Positions 7,959 through 15,230 of a DNA stretch of 22,141 nt are shown here, in pieces (positions within the stretch are counted from its first letter, which is position 1; every line of letters starts with the position of its first letter). Below the pieces are notes generated by a model. The model saw nothing but the letters and a program-made list of their open reading frames with translations, was not told the DNA's origin and did no database searches. This DNA is from JBBQBQ01 sp038317685. GTDB taxonomy: Bacteria; Desulfobacterota; Desulfuromonadia; Desulfuromonadales; DDH964. The stretch covers positions 1-22,141 of the forward strand of contig JBBQBQ010000025.1 of NCBI GenBank assembly GCA_038317685.1, written 5' to 3'. Made by a program: the position numbers and the translations under genes.

Positions 7959-8017
7959 GCCGGCGGACCTCCAGGGAGACGACCCTGTCCGGTCCTGCTC
8001 CCTGGATGCCCGCCGGC
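7959..8017. repeat. Long imperfect inverted repeat between lipoprotein and DUF3185-like genes
   Basis: Arms 7959-7978 and 7998-8017 are 20 bases each and pair at 18 positions, with 2 mismatches, around a 19-base loop. It begins about 10 bases after the lipoprotein stop codon in the direction of transcription. No U-tract follows on the minus strand, so it resembles a read-through, processing or mRNA-stability stem more than a classic terminator. Confidence 0.55.
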
Positions 8018-8027
8018 GCAAGACACG

Positions 8028-8588
8028 TTAGTTACGGTTGATATCCCGCTCCAGCGAATCGAGGCGTCGACCGATATCGGCGTTCTCCTCGCTGGTCGTG
8101 AGCCGGCCGCTGTCGGTCAGGCGCAGATAGTCATGCCGGATCGTATCGAGCCGGTATTGATAATCCCGCTCATCGGCCAGTGCCCAGCGCCGGGTGTTCT
8201 TCCCGGCATCGATGCGATTCTGGAGGGTGAGGATCCGGTGGCCATAGCCGCTGTCGCTTACCGCCACGGGGCGGGCCGAAGCCCGGTCGATCTCACTGCC
8301 GAGGGCATCGAGGCGGGCATGGAGGTCGATCCAGCGGTCCCGATCGACCGGCTTGTCCCGCAGCTCCAGATATTCGGTGCGAATCCCCTTCAGGGTCGTC
8401 AAATACATCTGGGACTGATCGGGGGAGAGCGCACCGGTCTTCAGCCCCTCGCCGATCTTCTCCTGGATGACGACGATCTTGTCCTCGGCATTTCTTTTGT
8501 AATCGGGCCAGGTTTGCGGTGGGACGCAGCCCGTGGCCAAGACGGCCCCCAAAATCACCAATCCGGTCAACAGTGCCAATCTTTTCAT
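8028..8588 (-). CDS. Hypothetical lipoprotein, helical
   Basis: This 186-residue protein has a lipoprotein signal (MKRLALLTGLVILGAVLATGC, cysteine at 21). The mature part is charged and almost entirely helical, with three heptad-like stretches (about 30-60, 70-110 and 120-180) but no motif tying it to a known family. It should be attached to the inner or outer membrane on the periplasmic side. GGAGG 6 bases before the ATG at 8588 supports this start over the longer frame at 8630. It follows the CsbD gene by 56 bases and shares its sigma-54 promoter. I do not recognise the family. Confidence 0.8.
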   Translation of the reverse strand: MKRLALLTGLVILGAVLATGCVPPQTWPDYKRNAEDKIVVIQEKIGEGLKTGALSPDQSQMYLTTLKGIRTEYLELRDKPVDRDRWIDLHARLDALGSEIDRASARPVAVSDSGYGHRILTLQNRIDAGKNTRRWALADERDYQYRLDTIRHDYLRLTDSGRLTTSEENADIGRRLDSLERDINRN

Positions 8589-8644
8589 CTCGTGCCTCCG
8601 ATGGTTGACGGTATCCTCTCCGGAAGACACCGCCGATGGTTTGA

Positions 8645-8824
8645 TTACTGACCCAGAACCTTCTTGATCTGACCGACCTTGCCCTGCACCTTGCCGGCAA
8701 CCTTTTCGGCCCTCCCCTCGCTCTCCAGCTTTGGATCATTTTTCGCCTGGCCGAGGAGTTCTTTGGTCTTCCCCTTCACTTCGTGGACCTTTCCTTCGAC
8801 TTTGTCCCGGGTGCTTGATTTCAT
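8645..8824 (-). CDS. CsbD-like stress protein
   Basis: This 59-residue hydrophilic, lysine- and glutamate-rich protein has the CsbD pattern: a KVEGKVHEVKGKTKELLG repeat-like start, a central short acidic stretch, then AEKVAGKVQGKVGQIKKVLG. CsbD proteins (for example E. coli YjbJ) are abundant general-stress proteins without a defined biochemical role. The start at 8824 has AAGGA about 10 bases upstream; the longer frame from 8881 would extend into the promoter leader. It is the first gene after the sigma-54 promoter at 8902-8917, with a leader of about 68 bases. Confidence 0.9.
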   Translation of the reverse strand: MKSSTRDKVEGKVHEVKGKTKELLGQAKNDPKLESEGRAEKVAGKVQGKVGQIKKVLGQ

Positions 8825-8901
8825 GGCTTTTCTTCCTTGGGGGTGAGCTGCAAATGGTGCCGAACAGTCGACAGACCTCAAATCCCGTCACGGAGAGAAA
8901 A

Positions 8902-8917
8902 GGCAACGAACGTGCCA
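8902..8917 (-). promoter_or_regulatory. Sigma-54 (-24/-12) promoter of the CsbD-to-HD-GYP unit
   Basis: Read on the minus strand, TGGCAC (8917-8912), GTTCG, TTGCC (8906-8902) matches the sigma-54 consensus at all core bases, with GG and GC 10 bp apart. Transcription would begin near 8892, 68 bases before the CsbD start. This is the best-scoring sigma-54 promoter of the window by eye. Confidence 0.85.
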
Positions 8918-8943
8918 GCGCTGCCCGGGCCGGGCCAGAGTGG

Positions 8944-8956
8944 TAAGAGATTGAAA
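8944..8956 (-). promoter_or_regulatory. Possible IHF-binding site, copy A
   Basis: Minus-strand TTTCAATCTCTTA fits WATCAA-N4-TTR with one mismatch. It lies in an AT-rich patch and starts 40 bp upstream of the -24 GG, between the promoter and the tandem activator sites. The same offset recurs at 13755-13767. Confidence 0.5.
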
Positions 8957-9013
8957 ATATTGGGGAGAATTGCGAAGAACGAGGGGCGGGGCGGGGGCTT
9001 TCGGCAGCGGCAT

Positions 9014-9047
9014 CCGTCACATGCGACGTTACCGCCACATTTGACGG
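9014..9047 (-). promoter_or_regulatory. Tandem upstream activator sites, copy A
   Basis: On the minus strand CCGTCAAATGTGGCGG (9047-9032) and ACGTCGCATGTGACGG (9029-9014) start 18 bp apart with a TA spacer. Each is an imperfect palindrome around CCGTCACATGTGACGG, as expected for a dimeric Fis-type helix-turn-helix. They start 131 and 113 bp upstream of the -24 GG at 8916. The site lies just past the 3' end of the sigma-54 activator gene. Confidence 0.75.
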
Positions 9048-9081
9048 TCCGGGTGGGTGGCGACGCCGGTCGACCGTCTGC

Positions 9082-10803
<1,722 letters not shown>

Positions 10804-10805
10804 CG

Positions 10806-13469
10806 CTATTTCCCCCCATCCAGGCGGGTCTGCAAGCGGGCAATCTTCTCGCGCAGTTCAGCTTCGAGGTTCTTGGCCGCGGTGACCTCGGCAAAGGTGA
10901 TGACGACACCGCCGATGACATCGTCCATGGTGCGGTAGGGCATGAGGCGCACCGTAAACCAGCGCCCGTCTTTGGTGGAGACCTGTTTCTCCGAAAAGAG
11001 CAGGGTCCGCAGCACCTGCTCCGCCGCCTGGGTCATTTCGGGATAGAGAAGGTCGCTCACGATGTCGGAGAGGGGTCGCCCCACATCGCCCGGAATCAGC
11101 TTGAAGAGCTGGTTCGCGCCGCTCGTGAAGCGGCGGATCTTGAGTTCATTGTCGAGGAAGACGGTGACGATCTCGGTGCTGTTGAGGAGGTTGCGCATAT
11201 CGTTGTTGACCCGCGCCAGCTCATCCAGCTTGGACTGCTGTTCGGCGTTCACGGTCTGCAACTCCTCGTTCAGCGACTGCATCTCTTCCCGGGAGGTGGT
11301 CAACTCCTCGTTGGTGGATTGCAATTCCTCGTTGGTCGACTGCAGCTCCTCGTTGGTCGACTTCAACTCCTCCTGCGACGATTGCATCTCCTCGCGGGTC
11401 GTCTGCAGGGTTTCGCCCAGGTACTGGAGTTCCTGCTCCAGATCGAGGACCCGGGCGGCCGTGGCGGGGGTCTTCGGGGAGCGGCCGGTCCCCTTTCTCT
11501 CCGGCGGGGGAGCCACATCGGCAAAGATGATCATCACCATCCCCCGCAAGGCATCCGGCTCGGCGATGGGCTGGATGGTGATGTCGACGGCCTGCTCGCC
11601 GCCGTCGGTACTGACCCGGAGCCCTTTGACGTTGGTCGTCTCCCGCGCCCTGAGAGCCCGCTGAAAGGCGTTCCTCAGTTCGAAACGGAGCCCCTCTCGG
11701 GCCATGGCGAAGATGTTCCAGTTGGCCTTGCCGGCCGCCGGTTCCAGGTATTTTCCGGTTCGCCCGCTGATATAGAGGATATCCCCCTGGTCGTTGACCA
11801 GGACCGCCGGCGGGGAGAAGTTCTGCAGGAGCAGCTGGTCGGCAAGGTTTTGCAGATTGGGGGCGGATTCCACCATCGAGGGCTCCTTGGCGATTCCTCG
11901 CGGGACCGGGGTGAAGGATGGCGGAAAGACGATCGGCTCGGCGGGGAGGACCGATTCGCGGCGGCGGAAAATCCTGGCCTTGAGGTGGTGCGGGGCGAAG
12001 ATCTCGGTATGGGCGTTAATCGATTCGGAGCTCCCCAGAAACAGGAAACCTCCCGGATTGAGGCTGTAGTGGAAGAGGGGGAGAAGTTTTTTCTGCAGCT
12101 CCGGGGTCAGGTAGATGAGGAGATTGCGGCAGATCAGGAGGTCGAGCTTGGTAAAGGGGGGGTTCATGATGACGTTCTGATTGGCGAAGGTCACCACCTC
12201 GCGAATCCCGTTGGCGACCCGATAGCCTCTCTCTTCCTTGATGAAGAAGCGGGCCAGGCGCCCCGCTTCGATGTCCGCCGCGATATTGATCGGGTAGAGT
12301 CCCTGACGGGCACTGGCGATGGCGTCCTTGTCGAGGTCGGTGGCAAAGATCTGCAGGCTGTAATTCTCCTTCGACCCAAGCTTCTCCAACGCTTCTTTGA
12401 AGACGATGGCGAGGGAATAGGCCTCCTCCCCCGTCGAGCAGCCCGTCGACCAGGCCCGGATCGACCCCCCGGAGGGGTGGTTTGCCAGCACCAAGGGGAT
12501 CACCTCGTCGCGCAGAATCTCCCAGTTCGCCGGGTCGCGAAAGAAGCTGGTCACGCCGATCAGGAGTTCTTTGAAAAGGAGTTCGACTTCCTGGGGATTC
12601 TCCCGCAGATAGCGGACGTAAGAAGCGATCCGGTCGAGCTGGTGAATCCCCATGCGGCGTTCGATGCGGCGGTAGATGGTGTTCTTCTTGTACAGGGAGA
12701 AGTCGTGACCGGTCTTGACCCGCAGCAGAATGACGACCTTCTCCAGGGCGCTCTGGTCCTTCTCCTCGAGGGGTCCTTCCGTTTTGGAAATGGGCCGGGC
12801 ATGACTGAGAAAGTCGATGATCCTGCCCGGGAGCTCCTCCGGCGGGGCGACCAGATCGGCCAGCCCGGCATCGATGACGCTGCGCGGCATGCTGTCGAAG
12901 CGGGCCGAGGCGGGGTCCTGAGCCAGGGTCAGGCCGGCCTGCTCCTTGATGGCGCGCAGGCCCATGGTGCCGTCCGAGCCCATGCCGGAAAGGATGACGC
13001 CGATACTCTGCTCATGCCGATCCGCAGCCAGGGAGCGGAGGAAAAAATCGATGGGGAGGCGCAGGCCGCGCGGGGCCGCCGGTTCAAAGAGGTGGAGGAC
13101 GCCGTGGAGGATCGACATGTCGCGGTTGGGGGGGATCACGTAGACGCAATTCGGCCGGACCGGCATCCGGTCCTTGACCTGGAGGACCTCCATGGTGGTG
13201 GCCCGCTGCAGGAGTTCGGGCATGAACCCCTTGTGGGTCGGGTCGAGGTGCTGGATGACCACATAAGCCAGGCCGCTCCCTTCGGGGACTCGCCGCAGGA
13301 ACAGCTCCAGGGCTTCCAGGCCGCCGGCGGAGGCGCCGATGCCGACGATCGGGAAGAGGGGCTTCTCCGGTGCCGCCGGACGTTCCTTGGGGGGCGCCTT
13401 GACCCGTTCCTTGGGGGGCGTCTTGACCTCTGCCTTGGCGCGGGTGGCCGGTTTAGTGCGCTTTTCCAT
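10806..13469 (-). CDS. CheB-CheR-PAS fusion protein
   Basis: This 887-residue protein joins several modules. After a lysine/proline-rich tail (1-38, with KAPPKER-type repeats) comes a CheB methylesterase domain (40-225; triad Ser47 in GIGASAGG, His74, Asp166 in GMGSDG). A CheR methyltransferase domain follows (about 235-505; SAM-binding STGCSTGEEAYSLA, later NPPFTKLDLLICRNLLIYL), then a PAS domain (about 540-655), a heptad coiled coil (670-760) and a second PAS domain (760-865). There is no receiver domain and no C-terminal kinase. Such fusions are thought to modify signalling proteins rather than classical chemoreceptors; no chemoreceptor is encoded nearby. The start at 13469 has GGAGGG upstream. 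The frame is open to 13799, but that part would cover the promoter. It is co-transcribed with the sigma-54 activator. Confidence 0.93.
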   Translation of the reverse strand: MEKRTKPATRAKAEVKTPPKERVKAPPKERPAAPEKPLFPIVGIGASAGGLEALELFLRRVPEGSGLAYVVIQHLDPTHKGFMPELLQRATTMEVLQVKDRMPVRPNCVYVIPPNRDMSILHGVLHLFEPAAPRGLRLPIDFFLRSLAADRHEQSIGVILSGMGSDGTMGLRAIKEQAGLTLAQDPASARFDSMPRSVIDAGLADLVAPPEELPGRIIDFLSHARPISKTEGPLEEKDQSALEKVVILLRVKTGHDFSLYKKNTIYRRIERRMGIHQLDRIASYVRYLRENPQEVELLFKELLIGVTSFFRDPANWEILRDEVIPLVLANHPSGGSIRAWSTGCSTGEEAYSLAIVFKEALEKLGSKENYSLQIFATDLDKDAIASARQGLYPINIAADIEAGRLARFFIKEERGYRVANGIREVVTFANQNVIMNPPFTKLDLLICRNLLIYLTPELQKKLLPLFHYSLNPGGFLFLGSSESINAHTEIFAPHHLKARIFRRRESVLPAEPIVFPPSFTPVPRGIAKEPSMVESAPNLQNLADQLLLQNFSPPAVLVNDQGDILYISGRTGKYLEPAAGKANWNIFAMAREGLRFELRNAFQRALRARETTNVKGLRVSTDGGEQAVDITIQPIAEPDALRGMVMIIFADVAPPPERKGTGRSPKTPATAARVLDLEQELQYLGETLQTTREEMQSSQEELKSTNEELQSTNEELQSTNEELTTSREEMQSLNEELQTVNAEQQSKLDELARVNNDMRNLLNSTEIVTVFLDNELKIRRFTSGANQLFKLIPGDVGRPLSDIVSDLLYPEMTQAAEQVLRTLLFSEKQVSTKDGRWFTVRLMPYRTMDDVIGGVVITFAEVTAAKNLEAELREKIARLQTRLDGGK
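11302..11406 (-). repeat. 21-bp tandem repeats encoding heptads inside the CheB-CheR-PAS gene
   Basis: Five 21-bp units begin at 11302, 11323, 11344, 11365 and 11386; the first three are nearly identical. They encode STNEELQ-type heptads (about residues 690-722), forming the coiled-coil linker between the two PAS domains. Copy-number change would keep frame and alter linker length by 7 residues. Confidence 0.85.
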
Positions 13470-13499
13470 GGCTTGTCTTCCCTCCAGGGTGGTGCAGAA

Positions 13500-13529
13500 A
13501 GTATACCCGAAAGAGCCCCCATTGTCCAA
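13500..13529 (-). promoter_or_regulatory. Sigma-70-type promoter of the CheB-CheR / sigma-54 activator operon
   Basis: On the minus strand TTGGAC (13529-13524), an 18-bp spacer and TATACT (13505-13500) fit -35 and -10 boxes. It lies about 30 bases before the CheB-CheR start codon, next to a short A+T-rich stretch. The regulators would thus be made by the housekeeping polymerase while their presumed targets use sigma-54. Confidence 0.6.
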
Positions 13530-13663
13530 AAAACGATTAATAATAGGTAAATAGATTAACCCTTGGCCCCGCCTCCGGCGACCACCAAGGGCCGAACCCA
13601 AAAGAGTGCCGGGGGCCGGAAACAACCCTGCCGAGTCACGGCCAGGCCTGCACACCGGCCGGT

Positions 13664-13697
13664 CCGTCGTATTTGGCGGTAATGTCAAATGTGATGG
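13664..13697 (+). promoter_or_regulatory. Tandem upstream activator sites, copy B
   Basis: CCGTCGTATTTGGCGG (13664-13679) and ATGTCAAATGTGATGG (13682-13697) start 18 bp apart with the same TA spacer as copy A. They start 131 and 113 bp upstream of the -24 GG at 13795, exactly as in copy A on the other strand. They are presumed enhancer sites for the PAS sigma-54 activator. Confidence 0.75.
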
Positions 13698-13754
13698 CCG
13701 CCGCCGCCGATTTCCCCCTCCCCTATCCTCTCCCCTGGTCATTTCTCCCTGCAT

Positions 13755-13767
13755 TATCGGTCCATTG
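13755..13767 (+). promoter_or_regulatory. Possible IHF-binding site, copy B
   Basis: TATCGG, four bases and TTG match the WATCAA-N4-TTR consensus with two mismatches, starting 40 bp upstream of the -24 GG. The identical offset to copy A (8944-8956) is the main support. Confidence 0.4.
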
Positions 13768-13793
13768 CGCATTCGGCCCCGACACCTCCGGGC

Positions 13794-13809
13794 TGGCATG
13801 CTCGTTGCG
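13794..13809 (+). promoter_or_regulatory. Sigma-54 (-24/-12) promoter of the Spy-like gene cluster
   Basis: TGGCAT, GCTCG, TTGCG matches the sigma-54 consensus with GG (13795-13796) and GC (13807-13808) 10 bp apart. Only the base after TTGC differs from the usual A/T. Transcription would begin near 13820, about 107 bases before the first gene. Confidence 0.82.
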
Positions 13810-13926
13810 CTTTAGTCTCATGAAGGATTCCGGGTTCGGGCCTGGTGCCCGGTTCATTGGAGCGTCCCCGGCCCTTCGAAGAAAACCGCTGGAAATAGCT
13901 CGCCAACCCTCAAAGGAGAAGTTGCC

Positions 13927-14475
13927 ATGATTGGAAAACCTGGAAGACACCCGCTGTCGCTGATGCTGGCCGTCATGTCGATACTGGCTCTCGCCGTACC
14001 GGTATCGGCCATGGATATGTCGAAGGGGGAGCATCAGGAAAAACCCGGCCAGATGATGGGAATGGACCATGGCGGCCGGATGGATCGGGACCATGGAAAC
14101 CGGATGGATCGGGACCATGGCGGTCGGATGGGCAACATGATGGGAATGTGTCTTGAGCATGCTGAGGAAATGGGCCTGACCGAAACTCAGATCGCCAAAA
14201 TGAAGGCAACTCACCGGGACATCCAAAGAATCCAGGCCAAAAATGAGGCCGATCGGAAGATTGCCGAGATCGATCTTAAGGAGGTCATGGAGGTGAAGGA
14301 TTTCAACCTGGACCTGGCCGGTTCCCTGACCCGACGCATCGCCGACACCAAGACCGCCGATCGGCTGGAAATGTTAAAGGGCATGAAAGAAATGCGGTCC
14401 ATGCTGAGCGACGAACAGTTCAAAACCATGCAGAAGATGATGCCGATGAGGATGGGCGGCGATCAGGACGAGTGA
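13927..14475 (+). CDS. Spy/CpxP-like periplasmic protein with His/Met-rich repeats
   Basis: This 182-residue protein has a Sec signal peptide (cleavage likely after VSA at residue 28). The mature N-terminus (about 30-75) is rich in Met, His and Asp, with repeated MDRDHG units, and could bind metal. The rest (75-182) is helical, with GLTETQIAKMKATHRDIQ and MLSDEQFKTMQKMM. These resemble the LTxxQ motifs of Spy/CpxP periplasmic chaperones and CzcE/ZraP-type metal-responsive proteins. It is the first gene behind the sigma-54 promoter at 13794, and its ribosome site is AAGGAG 8 bases before the ATG. ZraP is also sigma-54-controlled in enterobacteria, a suggestive parallel. A role in envelope stress or metal buffering is likely but not proven. 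Confidence 0.75.
   Translation: MIGKPGRHPLSLMLAVMSILALAVPVSAMDMSKGEHQEKPGQMMGMDHGGRMDRDHGNRMDRDHGGRMGNMMGMCLEHAEEMGLTETQIAKMKATHRDIQRIQAKNEADRKIAEIDLKEVMEVKDFNLDLAGSLTRRIADTKTADRLEMLKGMKEMRSMLSDEQFKTMQKMMPMRMGGDQDE
14062..14127 (+). repeat. Tandem 24-bp repeats encoding MDRDHG units
   Basis: Two 24-bp units (14080-14103 and 14104-14127), nearly identical, are preceded by an 18-bp partial unit (14062-14079). They encode the MDRDHGNR / MDRDHGGR repeats of the Spy-like protein. They contain NcoI-like CCATGG palindromes, and unit copy number may vary. Confidence 0.8.
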
Positions 14476-14487
14476 ACAGTTCCGGCG

Positions 14488-14523
14488 GCCGGGTTCGCCT
14501 TCCCGGATATGATCGAACCCGGC
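14488..14523 (+). other. Intergenic hairpin before the second lmo0937-type gene
   Basis: GCCGGGTTCG (14488-14497) and CGAACCCGGC (14514-14523) form a perfect 10-bp stem around a 16-base loop. It lacks a U-tract, so it may mark an mRNA processing point or protect the transcript between the Spy-like gene and the small membrane-protein gene. Confidence 0.5.
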
Positions 14524-14570
14524 GCAGCCGGCAGCGAACCTGGTAAGAGCCATCAGAAAGGAGCAACACC

Positions 14571-14717
14571 ATGGTATGGACCATTGCAGTCGTACTGATC
14601 GTTCTCTGGGCTCTGGGGCTGGTGAGCAGCACCACCCTGGGAGGTTACATTCATATCCTGCTGATCCTGGCGCTGATCGTCGTGGTTCTCGGACTCTTCC
14701 AGGGACGACGCGCTTGA
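14571..14717 (+). CDS. lmo0937-type small membrane protein (48 aa), second copy
   Basis: This 48-residue protein is a paralogue of the one at 1143-1292: the same start (VWTI against LWTI), W at residue 13, central GG.IHILL and QGRR ending. Two hydrophobic segments (3-19 and 25-42) predict an inner-membrane hairpin. AAAGGAG lies 8 bases before the ATG. Both copies sit second in a sigma-54-driven cluster behind an envelope protein gene, which links them to one regulon. Function is unknown. Confidence 0.85.
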   Translation: MVWTIAVVLIVLWALGLVSSTTLGGYIHILLILALIVVVLGLFQGRRA

Positions 14718-14749
14718 CCGGGCCTGGCGTTGGCAACGCGGGCCCCCGG
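14718..14749 (+). terminator. GC-rich hairpin after the second lmo0937-type gene (possible terminator)
   Basis: CCGGG (14718-14722) pairs with CCCGG (14745-14749), enclosing GCGTT-GGC-AACGC (14727-14739). The stem follows the stop codon directly. No U-run follows, so termination would be partial or Rho-linked at best. Confidence 0.35.
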
Positions 14750-14773
14750 AGCGGTCCGCCCCCCAGTGGATTT

Positions 14774-14789
14774 CTGTCGGATATGACAG
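14774..14789 (+). promoter_or_regulatory. Single palindrome resembling the activator site (weak copy D)
   Basis: CTGTCGGATATGACAG is a near-perfect palindrome that fits the activator-site consensus at the GTC, AT and TG positions. No convincing partner lies 18 bp to either side; 14756-14771 starts CCGCC but then departs. It starts 113 bp from the GG at 14887, the spacing seen for the inner element of copies A and B. Confidence 0.35.
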
Positions 14790-14885
14790 ATTGCGCGATC
14801 GGGTGCCCCTTCAGCTCAACCGGGCATGCTCCAGGTGCTTTTGTTACGCCGGGAATCAGGGTTCACCGAGCCTTCGGGTCCGCCC

Positions 14886-14907
14886 TGGCCGCGGCGTCGC
14901 GGTTGCG
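14886..14907 (+). promoter_or_regulatory. Possible sigma-54 promoter before the Thivi_2564-type gene (two registers)
   Basis: Two overlapping readings exist. TGGCCG-N5-TCGCG (14886-14901) keeps the exact distance to the palindrome at 14774 but has a damaged -12 box. CGGCGT-N5-TTGCG (14892-14907) has a good -12 box but lies 6 bp further away. Either would give a leader of about 65-71 bases for the gene at 14982. The area is GC-rich, so chance matches are likely. Confidence 0.3.
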
Positions 14908-14934
14908 CTTGCCTGAGACAGTAGTATTTTGAGA

Positions 14935-14970
14935 GGGTCGGCTCGTCCGACCCCTAACTGAAGATGAGAG
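14935..14970 (+). other. Leader hairpin plus CCCTAACTGAAGATGAG motif
   Basis: GGGTCGG (14935-14941) pairs with CCGACCC (14947-14953) and is followed at once by CCTAACTGAAGATGAG. The same word (CCCTAACTGAGATGAGG, 1121-1137) follows a hairpin upstream of the lmo0937-type gene at 1143. The shared leader suggests a common post-transcriptional control or stabilising element for these small membrane-protein mRNAs. Confidence 0.45.
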
Positions 14971-14981
14971 GTGAATGAATC

Positions 14982-15173
14982 ATGCCGTTACTTCAAGTGG
15001 TCCTGGTCCTGGTGGTGGTTGGCGTGGGTCTCTGGCTCATTAACCGTTTTATCCCCATGGCGGGAGCTATCAAGTCAATTTTGAATCTGGTCGTCATCAT
15101 TGTCGTGGTCTGGTGGCTCCTGAACCTGTTTGGAATCGTCAGGCACTTTCCCAACATCCACCTGGGCGGGTGA
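14982..15173 (+). CDS. Thivi_2564-type small membrane protein
   Basis: This 63-residue protein has two hydrophobic helices (about 4-20 and 31-50) joined by NRFIPMAGAIKSILN, the signature seen in proteins called Thivi_2564 family, then a short polar tail (VRHFPNIHLGG). It is an inner-membrane protein of unknown role. The start follows AGAGGTG by about 10 bases. It sits inside the plus-strand stress cluster, possibly with its own weak sigma-54 promoter. Confidence 0.75.
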   Translation: MPLLQVVLVLVVVGVGLWLINRFIPMAGAIKSILNLVVIIVVVWWLLNLFGIVRHFPNIHLGG

Positions 15174-15230
15174 TCGGACGGGATGGGGCTCGTGGCTTCA
15201 TCCCGTCCAGCCATGACAGAGAGCACCGCA

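Larger units (their letters stand above)
13470..13926. other. Divergent control region between CheB-CheR-PAS and the Spy-like gene
   Basis: The 457 bases without a gene contain, towards the left, a sigma-70-type promoter (13500-13529) for the minus-strand regulators. Towards the right they hold tandem activator sites (13664-13697), an IHF-like site (13755-13767) and a sigma-54 promoter (13794-13809) for the plus-strand cluster. A leader of about 107 bases follows, with a small GC hairpin (13837-13851). The 13530-13660 part is GC-rich and shows nothing further that I can support. Confidence 0.7.

Noticed and set aside
11319..13550. A 743-codon plus-strand open frame
   Set aside because: It is antisense to the CheB-CheR-PAS gene, whose domains are unmistakable on the minus strand; no homologous motif appears in the plus frame.
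13470..13799. N-terminal extension of the CheB-CheR-PAS frame up to 13799
   Set aside because: The extra part covers the activator sites and the sigma-70-type promoter, has no homology-like sequence, and a good ribosome site precedes the start at 13469.
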